From the IMG/VR virus record IMGVR_UViG_3300042341_001202, positions 1 through 64,000 of that record: a DNA stretch of 64,000 nucleotides, one strand, 5' to 3'. The position numbers and the translations under genes are program-made. Below, piece by piece: positions 32,999-40,356 of the stretch (its first letter is position 1; every line of letters begins with the position of its first letter). This stretch comes from a virus. A model generated the notes under the pieces. It was not told where the DNA came from. It made no database searches and was given only the letters and a program-made list of their open reading frames with translations.

Positions 32999-33744
32999 CT
33001 TGCATTCCCTTCAAATCCAGCATCTTCCAGTTCTTTTTGGCAGTCAAACATGGCACGTTTGCCTTGACCCATATACTTTTGCAGAATAGCCCGCACCTCG
33101 TGTGGCCATCCCATACCCGACCACAGTTTTTTAGCATTTAAACAACGCAAGAGCGGCAGAGTGGGGCTGTAGTCAATCCATAAAACCCTTACTTCAGTAG
33201 GCATTCCTTCAAGTGACTCTAGCTGATTACCCCATGCTCTCAACTCGCCAGTGATGGTTTTTGGTGCACCGTGTAGTGAGACTAGTTTGTTTTCCATGCA
33301 AAACAAATCATGCACTTTCTCAGGAACATGTTCCAGTGATGAGAGTTGATTTGTCATACAAGAGAAATTGGCACCAACTGATTTGGGACAGTGTTCAAGG
33401 CTTTCTATGTTGTTATTATCGCATTTGAAATCTCCGCCCACATGTTGAGGCGAACCCAACAAACTGGTGAGTTGGTTGTGGCCACACTTGAAATCTCTAC
33501 CTACCCAAGAGGGTGCGCCTTCTAGACTCACCAGATCGGTATGCTGTACAGCAAAATCGTAGCGTATTTTTCCAAACCTTACCCGCAAGGTTTTTATACC
33601 TGGCTTACCATCAAGGTAAGATTTCTCCTTGCTCTTGACACTGCCTGTGCAGGATATCAATCCTGTGTTGGGATCAACAGAGAGTTTACCTGTGTGAGAG
33701 TAATATTTGTCAAAAGTTTTTTTGATCCCGGCTAGATCTACCAT
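32992..33744 (-). CDS. LRR-family paralog (250 aa)
   Basis: Head MVDLAGIKKTFDKYYSHTG, then a longer than usual strand section and about seven repeats (x-H-N-Q-L-T-S-L-L-G-S-P-Q-H-V-G-G-D-F-K-C). Tail is the family type with MGQGKRAMFDCQKELEDAGF. Stop overlaps the next gene's ATG in ATGGTAG. Confidence 0.88.
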   Translation of the reverse strand: MVDLAGIKKTFDKYYSHTGKLSVDPNTGLISCTGSVKSKEKSYLDGKPGIKTLRVRFGKIRYDFAVQHTDLVSLEGAPSWVGRDFKCGHNQLTSLLGSPQHVGGDFKCDNNNIESLEHCPKSVGANFSCMTNQLSSLEHVPEKVHDLFCMENKLVSLHGAPKTITGELRAWGNQLESLEGMPTEVRVLWIDYSPTLPLLRCLNAKKLWSGMGWPHEVRAILQKYMGQGKRAMFDCQKELEDAGFEGNARW

Positions 33745-34355
33745 CGTGCATTTCCTTCAAATCCAGAGTCTTCCAAATCTTTTTGGCAGTCAAACATGGC
33801 AGCTTTGCCTTGACCTGCATATTTGTTCATGATTTCTTGAACCTTCTGGGGTGGCTCCGATTCATCAACCCTATGCATGAATACAATTTTTTTGGCAACC
33901 AATGCACGTAGCAAAGGCAAAGTGGGCGAATATTGTAACACTAGTCGCCCTAAACCTTCTTGCGGTATGCCTTCAAGACTTTCAAGTGGATTGCCCACAC
34001 AACTCAAAGATCCAAGAACTTTTTTGGGTGCACCTTGCAAGCTCTTGAGCTGGTTGAACCCACATAAGTAGTGTTCGCCAACAGCATCAGGACCGCCTTC
34101 AAGAGTTTGTAAATTGTTCTCAGTACAACGAAATTCATTGTAGACATATTTGGGAGATCCTTGAAGGCTTGTGAGCCCCATGCCCCCCACATCAAATCCT
34201 TCCACTTCATAAAAGCCAACTGGCAACTTCTTAACATGCAACATAAGCGTTACGTAACCTTTTGTGCTTATTGTTCCATCAGAATTGATTACAATGCTTT
34301 CATTACATTGAAAATAATCATCAAAAGTTTTTTTGATGTTATCAACGTCTACCAT
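33738..34355 (-). CDS. LRR-family paralog (205 aa)
   Basis: Head MVDVDNIKKTFDDYFQ, five repeats with L-Q-G-S-P and L-E-G-G-P turns, tail G-Q-G-K-A-A-M-F-D-C-Q-K-D-L-E-D-S-G-F (Ala in place of Arg). Overlapping stop/start with both neighbours. Confidence 0.88.
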   Translation of the reverse strand: MVDVDNIKKTFDDYFQCNESIVINSDGTISTKGYVTLMLHVKKLPVGFYEVEGFDVGGMGLTSLQGSPKYVYNEFRCTENNLQTLEGGPDAVGEHYLCGFNQLKSLQGAPKKVLGSLSCVGNPLESLEGIPQEGLGRLVLQYSPTLPLLRALVAKKIVFMHRVDESEPPQKVQEIMNKYAGQGKAAMFDCQKDLEDSGFEGNARW

Positions 34356-34987
34356 TTTGCATGATCCTCAAATCCAGCGTCTTCCAAATCTTTTTGGCAA
34401 TCAAACATGGCACGTTTGCCTTGGCCAGCATATTTGTTCAAAATTGTCTGCACTTTTCCCTTCTCCACAGTGTGAGTGTCGTCAGCAGGCTCTAAAAATA
34501 TATGCCTTGCTGCCAAGGTACGTAAGAGAGGCAAATGTGGTAGATACGGTAACCAAGCTGCATTTTCCACTTTCAACGGAAATCCATCCAAGCTTTTCAA
34601 CGGATTACCAATGCAATTGAAATTATTGGGTATCTGGACAGGTGCCCCCTTCAAATCAACAAGTTGATTATGGTCACAGTAGTAGTTCCAACCTACAATT
34701 TCTGGCCCCCCACTAAGGCTTTTGAGCATGTTACGTGAACAGTCAAAACTCACGCCCACTTCAGGGGGACAGCCTTCCAAGGTTACTAGTGCGTTCTCAT
34801 CTAACGATAGATTTTCAGTTACAGCTTTGAAGGCAACTGGCAGTTTTTCAAAACGTGTATAGTGGAGATTCAACAATTGAATATCGCCATTTACTGTTAC
34901 CAGTCCATCTGATGAAACTTTTGCACTGTTGTAGTCAAAGCTGAAATGGTCTTTCAATAACTGCAAGATTTCTCGTTTGTTTACCAT
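34349..34987 (-). CDS. LRR-family paralog (212 aa)
   Basis: Head MVNKREILQLLKDHFSFD, repeats with N-A-L-V-T-L-E-G-C-P-P-E-V-G and N-Q-L-V-D-L-K-G-A-P, tail ending DHAKW rather than NARW. Stop overlaps the next ATG. Confidence 0.88.
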   Translation of the reverse strand: MVNKREILQLLKDHFSFDYNSAKVSSDGLVTVNGDIQLLNLHYTRFEKLPVAFKAVTENLSLDENALVTLEGCPPEVGVSFDCSRNMLKSLSGGPEIVGWNYYCDHNQLVDLKGAPVQIPNNFNCIGNPLKSLDGFPLKVENAAWLPYLPHLPLLRTLAARHIFLEPADDTHTVEKGKVQTILNKYAGQGKRAMFDCQKDLEDAGFEDHAKW

Positions 34988-35640
34988 CTGGCGTTGTCCT
35001 CAAATCCGGCATCTTCCAATTCTTTTTGACAATCAAACATAACACGTTTTCCTTGCCCCAAATATTTTTCCAAAATGTATAACACCTTCCAGGCATCGCT
35101 GCCCTCGCTTTGATACGGCCAAAAAATAATCTCTGGTGCCACCAATGTGCGCAACAAAGGCAGCTGAGTATCATAAGTGATATACAAACTATCTCCAATT
35201 TTTTGAGGAAAGCCCTGCAAGCTCTCTAGAGGATTGGCTGAACAATTGAACACACTGGGGATTTCTCTAGGTGCCCCTTCCAAATCCTTCAATTGATTTT
35301 TACTGCAATTATAACTGCCGCCAAATGTGGGTGTTTGTGTCGTGCCTATTGTTTTGGGTCCAAACTTCAAACTTTTGAGTTCATTATTGTCACACTCAAA
35401 ATTCTTACCAACAGTTTCTGGACAACCCTCTAGTGTCTTGAGTTGGTTGATGCTGAGCATCATACTGCCTTCAATGTGAGAAAATTTCACCGGTAGTTCT
35501 TGAAAAGAACTGTGAAATTTGTTGTATAACACAACGTCTCCCATGACACTGACTTTGCCAGCTGGATCAACAATGGGGTCCCCATCTACCATGAAATGTT
35601 GAGTTAGCGTGTTCAACACATGCTGTTTGACGTCTACCAT
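34981..35640 (-). CDS. LRR-family paralog (219 aa)
   Basis: Head MVDVKQHVLNTLTQHF, a strand G-K-V-S-V-M-G-D-V-V-L, repeats with N-Q-L-K-T-L-E-G-C-P-E-T-V-G-K-N-F-E-C, and a small insertion (T-T-Q-T-P-T-F-G-G) in one repeat. Tail has V-M-F-D-C-Q-K-E-L. Confidence 0.88.
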   Translation of the reverse strand: MVDVKQHVLNTLTQHFMVDGDPIVDPAGKVSVMGDVVLYNKFHSSFQELPVKFSHIEGSMMLSINQLKTLEGCPETVGKNFECDNNELKSLKFGPKTIGTTQTPTFGGSYNCSKNQLKDLEGAPREIPSVFNCSANPLESLQGFPQKIGDSLYITYDTQLPLLRTLVAPEIIFWPYQSEGSDAWKVLYILEKYLGQGKRVMFDCQKELEDAGFEDNARW

Positions 35641-36239
35641 CTTGCATTTCCTTCAAAGCCCGCATCTTCCAGTTCTTTTTGGCAATCAAACAGGGCACGT
35701 TTGCCTTGTCCTGCGTATTTGTAAAATATTCCTTCAATTGTTAGAAGTTTGCTTTGCATAACATTGTGGGCATACAGCATTAGGCCCTGTTGGCAGTTCA
35801 AAGCTCGAAGCAAGGGCAATTTATTGTGATAATTTATGCTCAAGTGTTGGCCTACTCGTTGGGGAAACCCAGCAAGACTCAACACTGGAACCTCTTGTCT
35901 AAATCCCACACGACCTGAAACCTCAAGGGGCCCACCTGTCATGTCTTTCAAAGGATTTTTGTTGGCAGTGAATCTGCCTCCCACAATCTGCGGACAACCT
36001 TCAAGACTGGAGAGTCCACATCTGTCTAAAATCAAACTGGCATGGCAAACGCCAAATTTTACAGGCAGTTTTCCATTGGGAAACGGTCCTTGTATGGCCA
36101 AGAGCACACCATATCCTGGTGTGATCTCCTGCACATTTACTATACCACTATCTTCAATTTGAAAGCGCACCCGGTTGTCTGCCTCACCATTACGAAAATA
36201 AGTGTTCAACATGTGCTGAACTTCTTGTTTGTCTACCAT
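35634..36239 (-). CDS. LRR-family paralog (201 aa)
   Basis: Head MVDKQEVQHMLNTYF. The second half of the N-terminal domain differs (I-T-P-G-Y-G-V-L-L-A-I-Q-G-P-F-P) and is shared with the next gene at 36233, so these two form a subfamily. Tail R-A-L-F-D-C-Q-K-E-L-E-D-A-G-F. Confidence 0.88.
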   Translation of the reverse strand: MVDKQEVQHMLNTYFRNGEADNRVRFQIEDSGIVNVQEITPGYGVLLAIQGPFPNGKLPVKFGVCHASLILDRCGLSSLEGCPQIVGGRFTANKNPLKDMTGGPLEVSGRVGFRQEVPVLSLAGFPQRVGQHLSINYHNKLPLLRALNCQQGLMLYAHNVMQSKLLTIEGIFYKYAGQGKRALFDCQKELEDAGFEGNARW

Positions 36240-36832
36240 CTTGCATTTCCTTCAAATCCAGCATCCTCTAGATCTTTTTGACATTCAAACAGGGCACGCT
36301 TGCCCTGTCCTTTGTATTTTTCAATTATTTCTTCAATGGGATTAGTGTTAAAGGATGATGAGCTCAATATTACACCATCTTGGCAAGCTAACGTGCGCAG
36401 CAGCGGCAACTTGTCATGGTAAGGCAGTTTAGCATAGTCACCCACCCTATCAGGAAAACCATCCAAACTCTCTAATAGGTTTTTCTGCATCCCAAGCCAA
36501 AACCTACCTGTGACTTCTTTGGGCCCACCCTTGAAATTTTTCAATTGATTGCCAAGTGCAACAAAATTGCCTTGGATTACAGGGGGACAACCAACCAAGT
36601 CCACGATTTGATTCCGGTCCAATTTTAAGCTGGCTTTGAACAAGCCAAATCTCACAGGCAACTGACCTCCAGGGAAGGGTTTGTCCTTAATAGTGCGGAG
36701 ATGGCCGCGACCAGGAGTCAGCTCAAGCACATTAACCAAGCCCTCAGGACCTATGTCAAATTTCACAGCGTCATTTGGCTCAAAGAAAAAATACTCTGCC
36801 AACAGTTCCAAAATTTCCCTTTTGTCTACCAT
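36233..36832 (-). CDS. LRR-family paralog (199 aa)
   Basis: Head MVDKREILELLAEYFFFE, subfamily strand L-T-P-G-R-G-H-L-R-T-I-K as in 35634-36239, four repeats, tail R-A-L-F-E-C-Q-K-D-L-E-D-A-G-F (Glu for Asp). Confidence 0.88.
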   Translation of the reverse strand: MVDKREILELLAEYFFFEPNDAVKFDIGPEGLVNVLELTPGRGHLRTIKDKPFPGGQLPVRFGLFKASLKLDRNQIVDLVGCPPVIQGNFVALGNQLKNFKGGPKEVTGRFWLGMQKNLLESLDGFPDRVGDYAKLPYHDKLPLLRTLACQDGVILSSSSFNTNPIEEIIEKYKGQGKRALFECQKDLEDAGFEGNARW

Positions 36833-37647
36833 TTGGCGTTCCTTTCAAATCCTGCGTCTTCCAATTCTTTTTGACAGTCAAACAGGGCTCGTTTGCCCTG
36901 GCCTGCGTATTTTTTCAAGATGGTTTCCACTTGAATATACTTGCCCCACAGCACAGGCCAAAAATTGACCTTCTGGGCTACCAAAAGCCGTAACAAGGGC
37001 AAATCGGATTTGTAACTGACTTCAATCAAATCAGGAGTTTGGGAGCCTAACCCCTCAAGATTTTCCAAGGGATTGTGATCAAAAATAAACTGCTTGGAAA
37101 TATTCAAAGAGGCACCTTTGAGTGTTGTGAGCTTGTTGTTGGTTGCCCAAAAATATTCCACGGTCTGTGGTGCGTCTTGAAGATCAGTCAAGAGATTTTT
37201 ACTGACATCAAACATACCACCTATTTGCAGGGGAGCACCTCGCAAACTCACTAAATTGTTGTTGTATGCAATGTATTCTTGTGTAAAGTCTCGTGGACTT
37301 CCCAACAAATCTGAGAGTTTATTATTCTGGCAAGAATATTGTCCTTTTACTGTTTTTGGGCCACCAACCAAGCTGATCAACTGGTTTTCACTGCAATCAA
37401 ATGTGTCCAAGACAGTGTGAGGACAGCCTTCAAGTGTTTCCAACTTGTTCCTGTGACAGAGAAAATTGCCTTCCACCACTCCAAATCTCACAGGCAATCG
37501 AGAGGTCTCTTTGCTCAACAAAATTGATCCATGAGCATCTACAACACCTGTATCATGTATAGTGAAAAGGGTACTTTCCCAACCAAAGTATTCATTCAGT
37601 AACTGACGAACAGTTGTTTTGTCTTGTGGGAATTCCTGGTTTACCAT
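36826..37647 (-). CDS. LRR-family paralog (273 aa), longest
   Basis: Head MVNQEFPQDKTTVRQLLNEYF, then eight or nine repeats, the most of any member, with the clearest spacing of about 20 residues (N-K-L-E-T-L-E-G-C-P-H-T-V-L-D-T-F-D-C). Tail ends RNAKW. Confidence 0.88.
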   Translation of the reverse strand: MVNQEFPQDKTTVRQLLNEYFGWESTLFTIHDTGVVDAHGSILLSKETSRLPVRFGVVEGNFLCHRNKLETLEGCPHTVLDTFDCSENQLISLVGGPKTVKGQYSCQNNKLSDLLGSPRDFTQEYIAYNNNLVSLRGAPLQIGGMFDVSKNLLTDLQDAPQTVEYFWATNNKLTTLKGASLNISKQFIFDHNPLENLEGLGSQTPDLIEVSYKSDLPLLRLLVAQKVNFWPVLWGKYIQVETILKKYAGQGKRALFDCQKELEDAGFERNAKW

Positions 37648-38297
37648 CGTGCATTTTCCTCAAAACCCGCATCTTCCAATTCTTTTTGGCAGTCAAACAA
37701 AGCACGTTTGCCTTTGCCTGCATAACTGTTCAAAATTTTATGTAACTGCTGGAATTTTCCTTCGTTTCCTCGCTTATATTGCATAGGCACAATAAGGTCC
37801 ACATGCAAGGCTCCTAATGTTCTCAACAGTGGTATTGTGGGACTATACGTCAATGTTACCCAAGCAATGCTCTTGGGCAAGTGGTCAAGTGACTCCAGTG
37901 GGTTGTCTTGAATCTCCAGATTGTCAGATACTGTGTCCGGCAAACCTTGTAGAGAAGTCAACTTGTTGCTATTGAGAAGGATACTGCCACTGACCCAATG
38001 CGGAAAACTGGTTAACTTTGATAGCAAGTTGAAGCTGGCGTCGAAATCTCCTTCAATCTCAAATGGGCATCCTTCCAAGGTTCTTAGATTCTTGTTGTTG
38101 CAGGTGAAGGTACCATGCACCTTACTGAAACGCAAAGGTAACTGAGATTGAGGCCGCGTTAGGTGTAAGTCACCAGCCACAACAATCTTACCATCTTGAT
38201 CAAACATCCAACCAGCTGGATATAAGGCATTGCTCTCTATCTTGAAGTTCTGGCTCAAGATGGTTTTGGTTTGTTCATATTCCACATCACTTACCAT
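37641..38297 (-). CDS. LRR-family paralog (218 aa)
   Basis: Head MVSDVEYEQTKTILSQNF, repeats N-L-R-T-L-E-G-C-P-F-E-I-E-G-D-F and N-K-L-T-S-L-Q-G-L-P, tail R-A-L-F-D-C-Q-K-E-L-E-D-A-G-F ending ENARW. Confidence 0.88.
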   Translation of the reverse strand: MVSDVEYEQTKTILSQNFKIESNALYPAGWMFDQDGKIVVAGDLHLTRPQSQLPLRFSKVHGTFTCNNKNLRTLEGCPFEIEGDFDASFNLLSKLTSFPHWVSGSILLNSNKLTSLQGLPDTVSDNLEIQDNPLESLDHLPKSIAWVTLTYSPTIPLLRTLGALHVDLIVPMQYKRGNEGKFQQLHKILNSYAGKGKRALFDCQKELEDAGFEENARW

Positions 38298-38434
38298 CTT
38301 GCATGCAGTCCTACGCCAGAGTCTTCCAACTCTTTTTGGCAGGCAAACAAAGCACGTTTGCCACTCTCTGAATCAACATTGTAGGTGCCAAAAACATTGA
38401 ACCAGCTCTCAAAATCTTCAATGGGCTGAGGCAT
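38291..38434 (-). CDS. Mini LRR-family tail protein (47 aa)
   Basis: ATG 38434, product MPQPIEDFESWFNVFGTYN..., continuing G-K-R-A-L-F-A-C-Q-K-E-L-E-D-S-G-V and ending HARW. It is essentially the conserved C-terminal module alone, without any repeats. It overlaps the stop of the signal-peptide gene upstream and the next paralog's start, so it is translated as part of the operon. Shows that the tail is a separable module. Confidence 0.8.
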   Translation of the reverse strand: MPQPIEDFESWFNVFGTYNVDSESGKRALFACQKELEDSGVGLHARW

Positions 38435-38754
38435 TATTTGCCCAACTCATTCAAGGTGTCCACATCCACAAAAGTTTTGTCTGTGCCTGAGGTCATTATA
38501 CAAGTGAGGCTCTCACTTTGTCCAGGCACGCTGAGAGTATTTGTTACTAAGATTTCTTTTTGAGGGTTGATCCATACTGACACCATCTGGGTTTGAAACT
38601 GACTTACAATAACAGGCTGGTAATTTTCCTTCTTAAACATAGCAAAAGCTTGGCTTGTGGTTGTGCAAAGTTTTTTGCTGTCAACAGGGGTCCAAGCTTG
38701 GGCACATGATATGGTTAGCAGAGAAAAAGCTAGAGACAAAATGGGGAGACGCAT
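38434..38754 (-). CDS. Exported hypothetical protein (106 aa), operon leader gene
   Basis: From ATG 38754: MRLPILSLAFSLLTISCAQAW, a clear signal peptide (cleavage likely after A-Q-A). The mature part has two cysteines (L-C-T-T-T, L-T-C-I-M) that could pair. First gene of the LRR operon behind a TAAATA box. Stop overlaps the mini LRR gene by TAATG. Periplasmic role unknown. Confidence 0.75.
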   Translation of the reverse strand: MRLPILSLAFSLLTISCAQAWTPVDSKKLCTTTSQAFAMFKKENYQPVIVSQFQTQMVSVWINPQKEILVTNTLSVPGQSESLTCIMTSGTDKTFVDVDTLNELGK

Positions 38755-38777
38755 CAGAAAGTCCTTGAGGTTTTTCC

Positions 38778-38783
38778 TATTTA
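38778..38783 (-). promoter_or_regulatory. Late promoter of the LRR operon
   Basis: TAAATA on the minus strand (GATAAATAGG), 24 bases upstream of the signal-peptide gene. Confidence 0.6.
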
Positions 38784-38790
38784 TCAAAGG

Positions 38791-38819
38791 TTGACGGTGG
38801 CGAAAAAACCGCGTATAAC
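38791..38819 (+). promoter_or_regulatory. Promoter of the third tRNA cluster
   Basis: TTGACG, 17 bases, TATAAC, divergent from the LRR operon. Confidence 0.6.
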
Positions 38820-38881
38820 AATGATGTTGAAGCGCACTACACGGTGTGTGGCAAACAAAAGGAGACTATATACTACTGGAT

Positions 38882-38964
38882 GCCCTGGTGGCGGAACGGT
38901 CTACGCGGATGACTCAAAATCATCTCCTCTTACGAGGTTGGGAGTTCGAATCTCCCCTAGGGCA
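38882..38964 (+). tRNA. tRNA-Leu (CAA)
   Basis: Class II: acceptor GCCCTGG/CTAGGGC, anticodon stem GATGA/TCATC with loop CTCAAAA, variable arm CTCCTCTTACGAGG, T-loop TTCGAAT, CCA encoded. Confidence 0.93.
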
Positions 38965-38988
38965 CCAAAATTTTGGAAGTGACTTTGA

Positions 38989-39061
38989 TGGGGAGTAGCT
39001 CAATTGGTGGAGCATCCGACTTTGAATCGGAAGGCCGTGGGATCGTACCCCACCTCCCCTA
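38989..39061 (+). tRNA. tRNA-Gln (TTG)
   Basis: Acceptor TGGGGAG/CTCCCCT with an open T-T first pair (tolerated in Gln tRNAs), anticodon loop CTTTGAA, T-loop ATCGTAC, CCA encoded. Confidence 0.88.
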
Positions 39062-39086
39062 CCAACTTTTAAGACTTGTACCATGT

Positions 39087-39160
39087 GGCCCTGTATCCCA
39101 ATTGGCAGAGGAGACAGACTTAAAATCTGTTAGTTGAGGGTTCGAATCCCTCTGGGGCCA
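39087..39160 (+). tRNA. tRNA with anticodon TAA (Leu), short variable loop
   Basis: Acceptor GGCCCTG/TGGGGCC, anticodon stem ACAGA/TCTGT with loop CTTAAAA, T-loop TTCGAAT, discriminator A. The variable region is only 5 bases (TAGTT), whereas bacterial Leu tRNAs are class II. The charging identity is therefore uncertain. Confidence 0.8.
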
Positions 39161-39180
39161 TATTCCCTTATAGGATAGGT

Positions 39181-39206
39181 TCTCCGGTTCGGAGATTATA
39201 TTTTTC
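39181..39206 (+). terminator. Terminator after the tRNA cluster
   Basis: TCTCCG/CGGAGA hairpin with GTT loop, followed by TTATATTTTTC. Confidence 0.65.
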
Positions 39207-39259
39207 AATTATTTTCCCTGTTATTGTGTATGTCTTGGAACACCAGCTATAATTCCTAT

Positions 39260-39949
39260 ATGACATACCTAGATATACAACAACATCACAAGCCAAATCA
39301 TAAACATCCTTTCAAGAATCTGCTGTTCACCTGGTTCAATGAAGTCTACTCCCGGGAGCTCACAGCTAAGGAATATTATCTCCAAATCCCAGGCATGAGT
39401 GGAAAAAAGTATCGCTATCTCATGAACAAAATTTCCAGCAGCTTGGAGGAAGCTCGCTACTTGGAAATAGGCAGTTGGAAAGGCAGCACACTTTGCAGCG
39501 TGTTGAGCAACAATAGGGTGCAAGCCACAGCCATTGACAATTGGAGTCAGTTTGATGGCCCCAGGGATGAATTTTTTGCCAATGTAGACAAGACAATCCA
39601 GCTGGGAACCCAACTCACAGTGTTGGAAAAGGATTTTCGTTCAATTGACTATAGCACTCTAGGCAAGTTCAACATGTATTTGTTTGATGGTCCACACACT
39701 GCACAAGATCAATATGATGGCTTGATGATGGCCCAACCCGCTCTAGATCCTGATTATCTTCTTGTGGTAGATGATTGGAACTGGCCGCCTGCTAGAGAAG
39801 GAACACATCGAGCCTTGAGAGAATTGGGGGCTGAGGTCAGCTATATCACAATTATGACCACACCAGATGGCAGTCATCCCAACAATCATAGTGAAAACAG
39901 TGATTGGCACAATGGGTATTTTCTTGCTGCGGTTTCCAAGAAAGCTTGA
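39260..39949 (+). CDS. Class I SAM methyltransferase-like (Methyltransf_24 type)
   Basis: 229 residues from ATG 39260; ATG 39230 is an alternative. Y-L-E-I-G-S-W-K-G-S-T (SAM-binding motif I), F-N-M-Y-L-F-D-G-P-H (motif with D-G-x-H) and L-L-V-V-D-D-W-N-W match small methyltransferases found beside sugar-modification genes. Substrate unknown. TATAAT at about 39248 may be a -10. Confidence 0.75.
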   Translation: MTYLDIQQHHKPNHKHPFKNLLFTWFNEVYSRELTAKEYYLQIPGMSGKKYRYLMNKISSSLEEARYLEIGSWKGSTLCSVLSNNRVQATAIDNWSQFDGPRDEFFANVDKTIQLGTQLTVLEKDFRSIDYSTLGKFNMYLFDGPHTAQDQYDGLMMAQPALDPDYLLVVDDWNWPPAREGTHRALRELGAEVSYITIMTTPDGSHPNNHSENSDWHNGYFLAAVSKKA

Positions 39950-39974
39950 CAGTGTTGATATGATAGTGTAATAT
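39946..39974 (+). promoter_or_regulatory. Promoter for tRNA-Gly(TCC)
   Basis: TTGACA, 17 bases, TAATAT; the -35 overlaps the methyltransferase stop codon. Confidence 0.65.
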
Positions 39975-39984
39975 AGATGTGTAA

Positions 39985-40067
39985 GCGGCGTTAGCTCAGG
40001 GGTTAGAGCACAAGTCTTCCAAACTTGAGGCGAATAGGTTCCATCGGTTCGAATCCGATACGCCGCT
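39985..40067 (+). tRNA. tRNA-Gly (TCC) with enlarged variable region
   Basis: Acceptor GCGGCGT/ACGCCGC, anticodon stem CAAGT/ACTTG with loop CTTCCAA, T-loop TTCGAAT, discriminator T, CCA encoded. About 15 bases lie between anticodon and T stems, unusual for tRNA-Gly. Confidence 0.82.
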
Positions 40068-40157
40068 CCATTTAAACTTACTAACAGTTTTTGAGACGCA
40101 TACTATCGTGTTTGTTTTTGATTGTGTTAAACTTAAAATTACTACAAACATTCGTAG

Positions 40158-40185
40158 TTGACGTTGCAGAAAAGATCAATATAGT
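40158..40185 (+). promoter_or_regulatory. Promoter for the insertion-bearing tRNA-Arg
   Basis: TTGACG, 16 bases, TATAGT, 15 bases before the tRNA. Confidence 0.65.
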
Positions 40186-40200
40186 AAAACTACAAGTTAA

Positions 40201-40321
40201 GGATCCGTGGTCTAATTGGATAAGGCAAGAGCCTTCCGGTCCCGCAGGTAGCATTCAAGGTTCGAATCCTTGGGGACCGCTCCTAAGCTCTTCGATGGGG
40301 GTTCGAATCCCTCCGGGTCCG
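40201..40321 (+). tRNA. tRNA-Arg with a 47-base tRNA-like minihelix in the anticodon loop
   Basis: Acceptor GGATCCG/CGGGTCC, D-stem GTC/GGC, anticodon stem AGAGC/GCTCT, variable 5, T-loop TTCGAAT, discriminator G, CCA encoded. The loop is 54 bases (40233-40286). Removing 40237-40283 leaves CTTCTAA, anticodon TCT (Arg). The insert is a 7-bp stem CGGTCCC/GGGACCG stacked on a T-arm CAAGG/CCTTG with loop TTCGAAT, like an acceptor-T minihelix. Confidence 0.78.
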
Positions 40322-40356
40322 CCACTTACTACACTCTTATAAAAGAACCCAACCTA

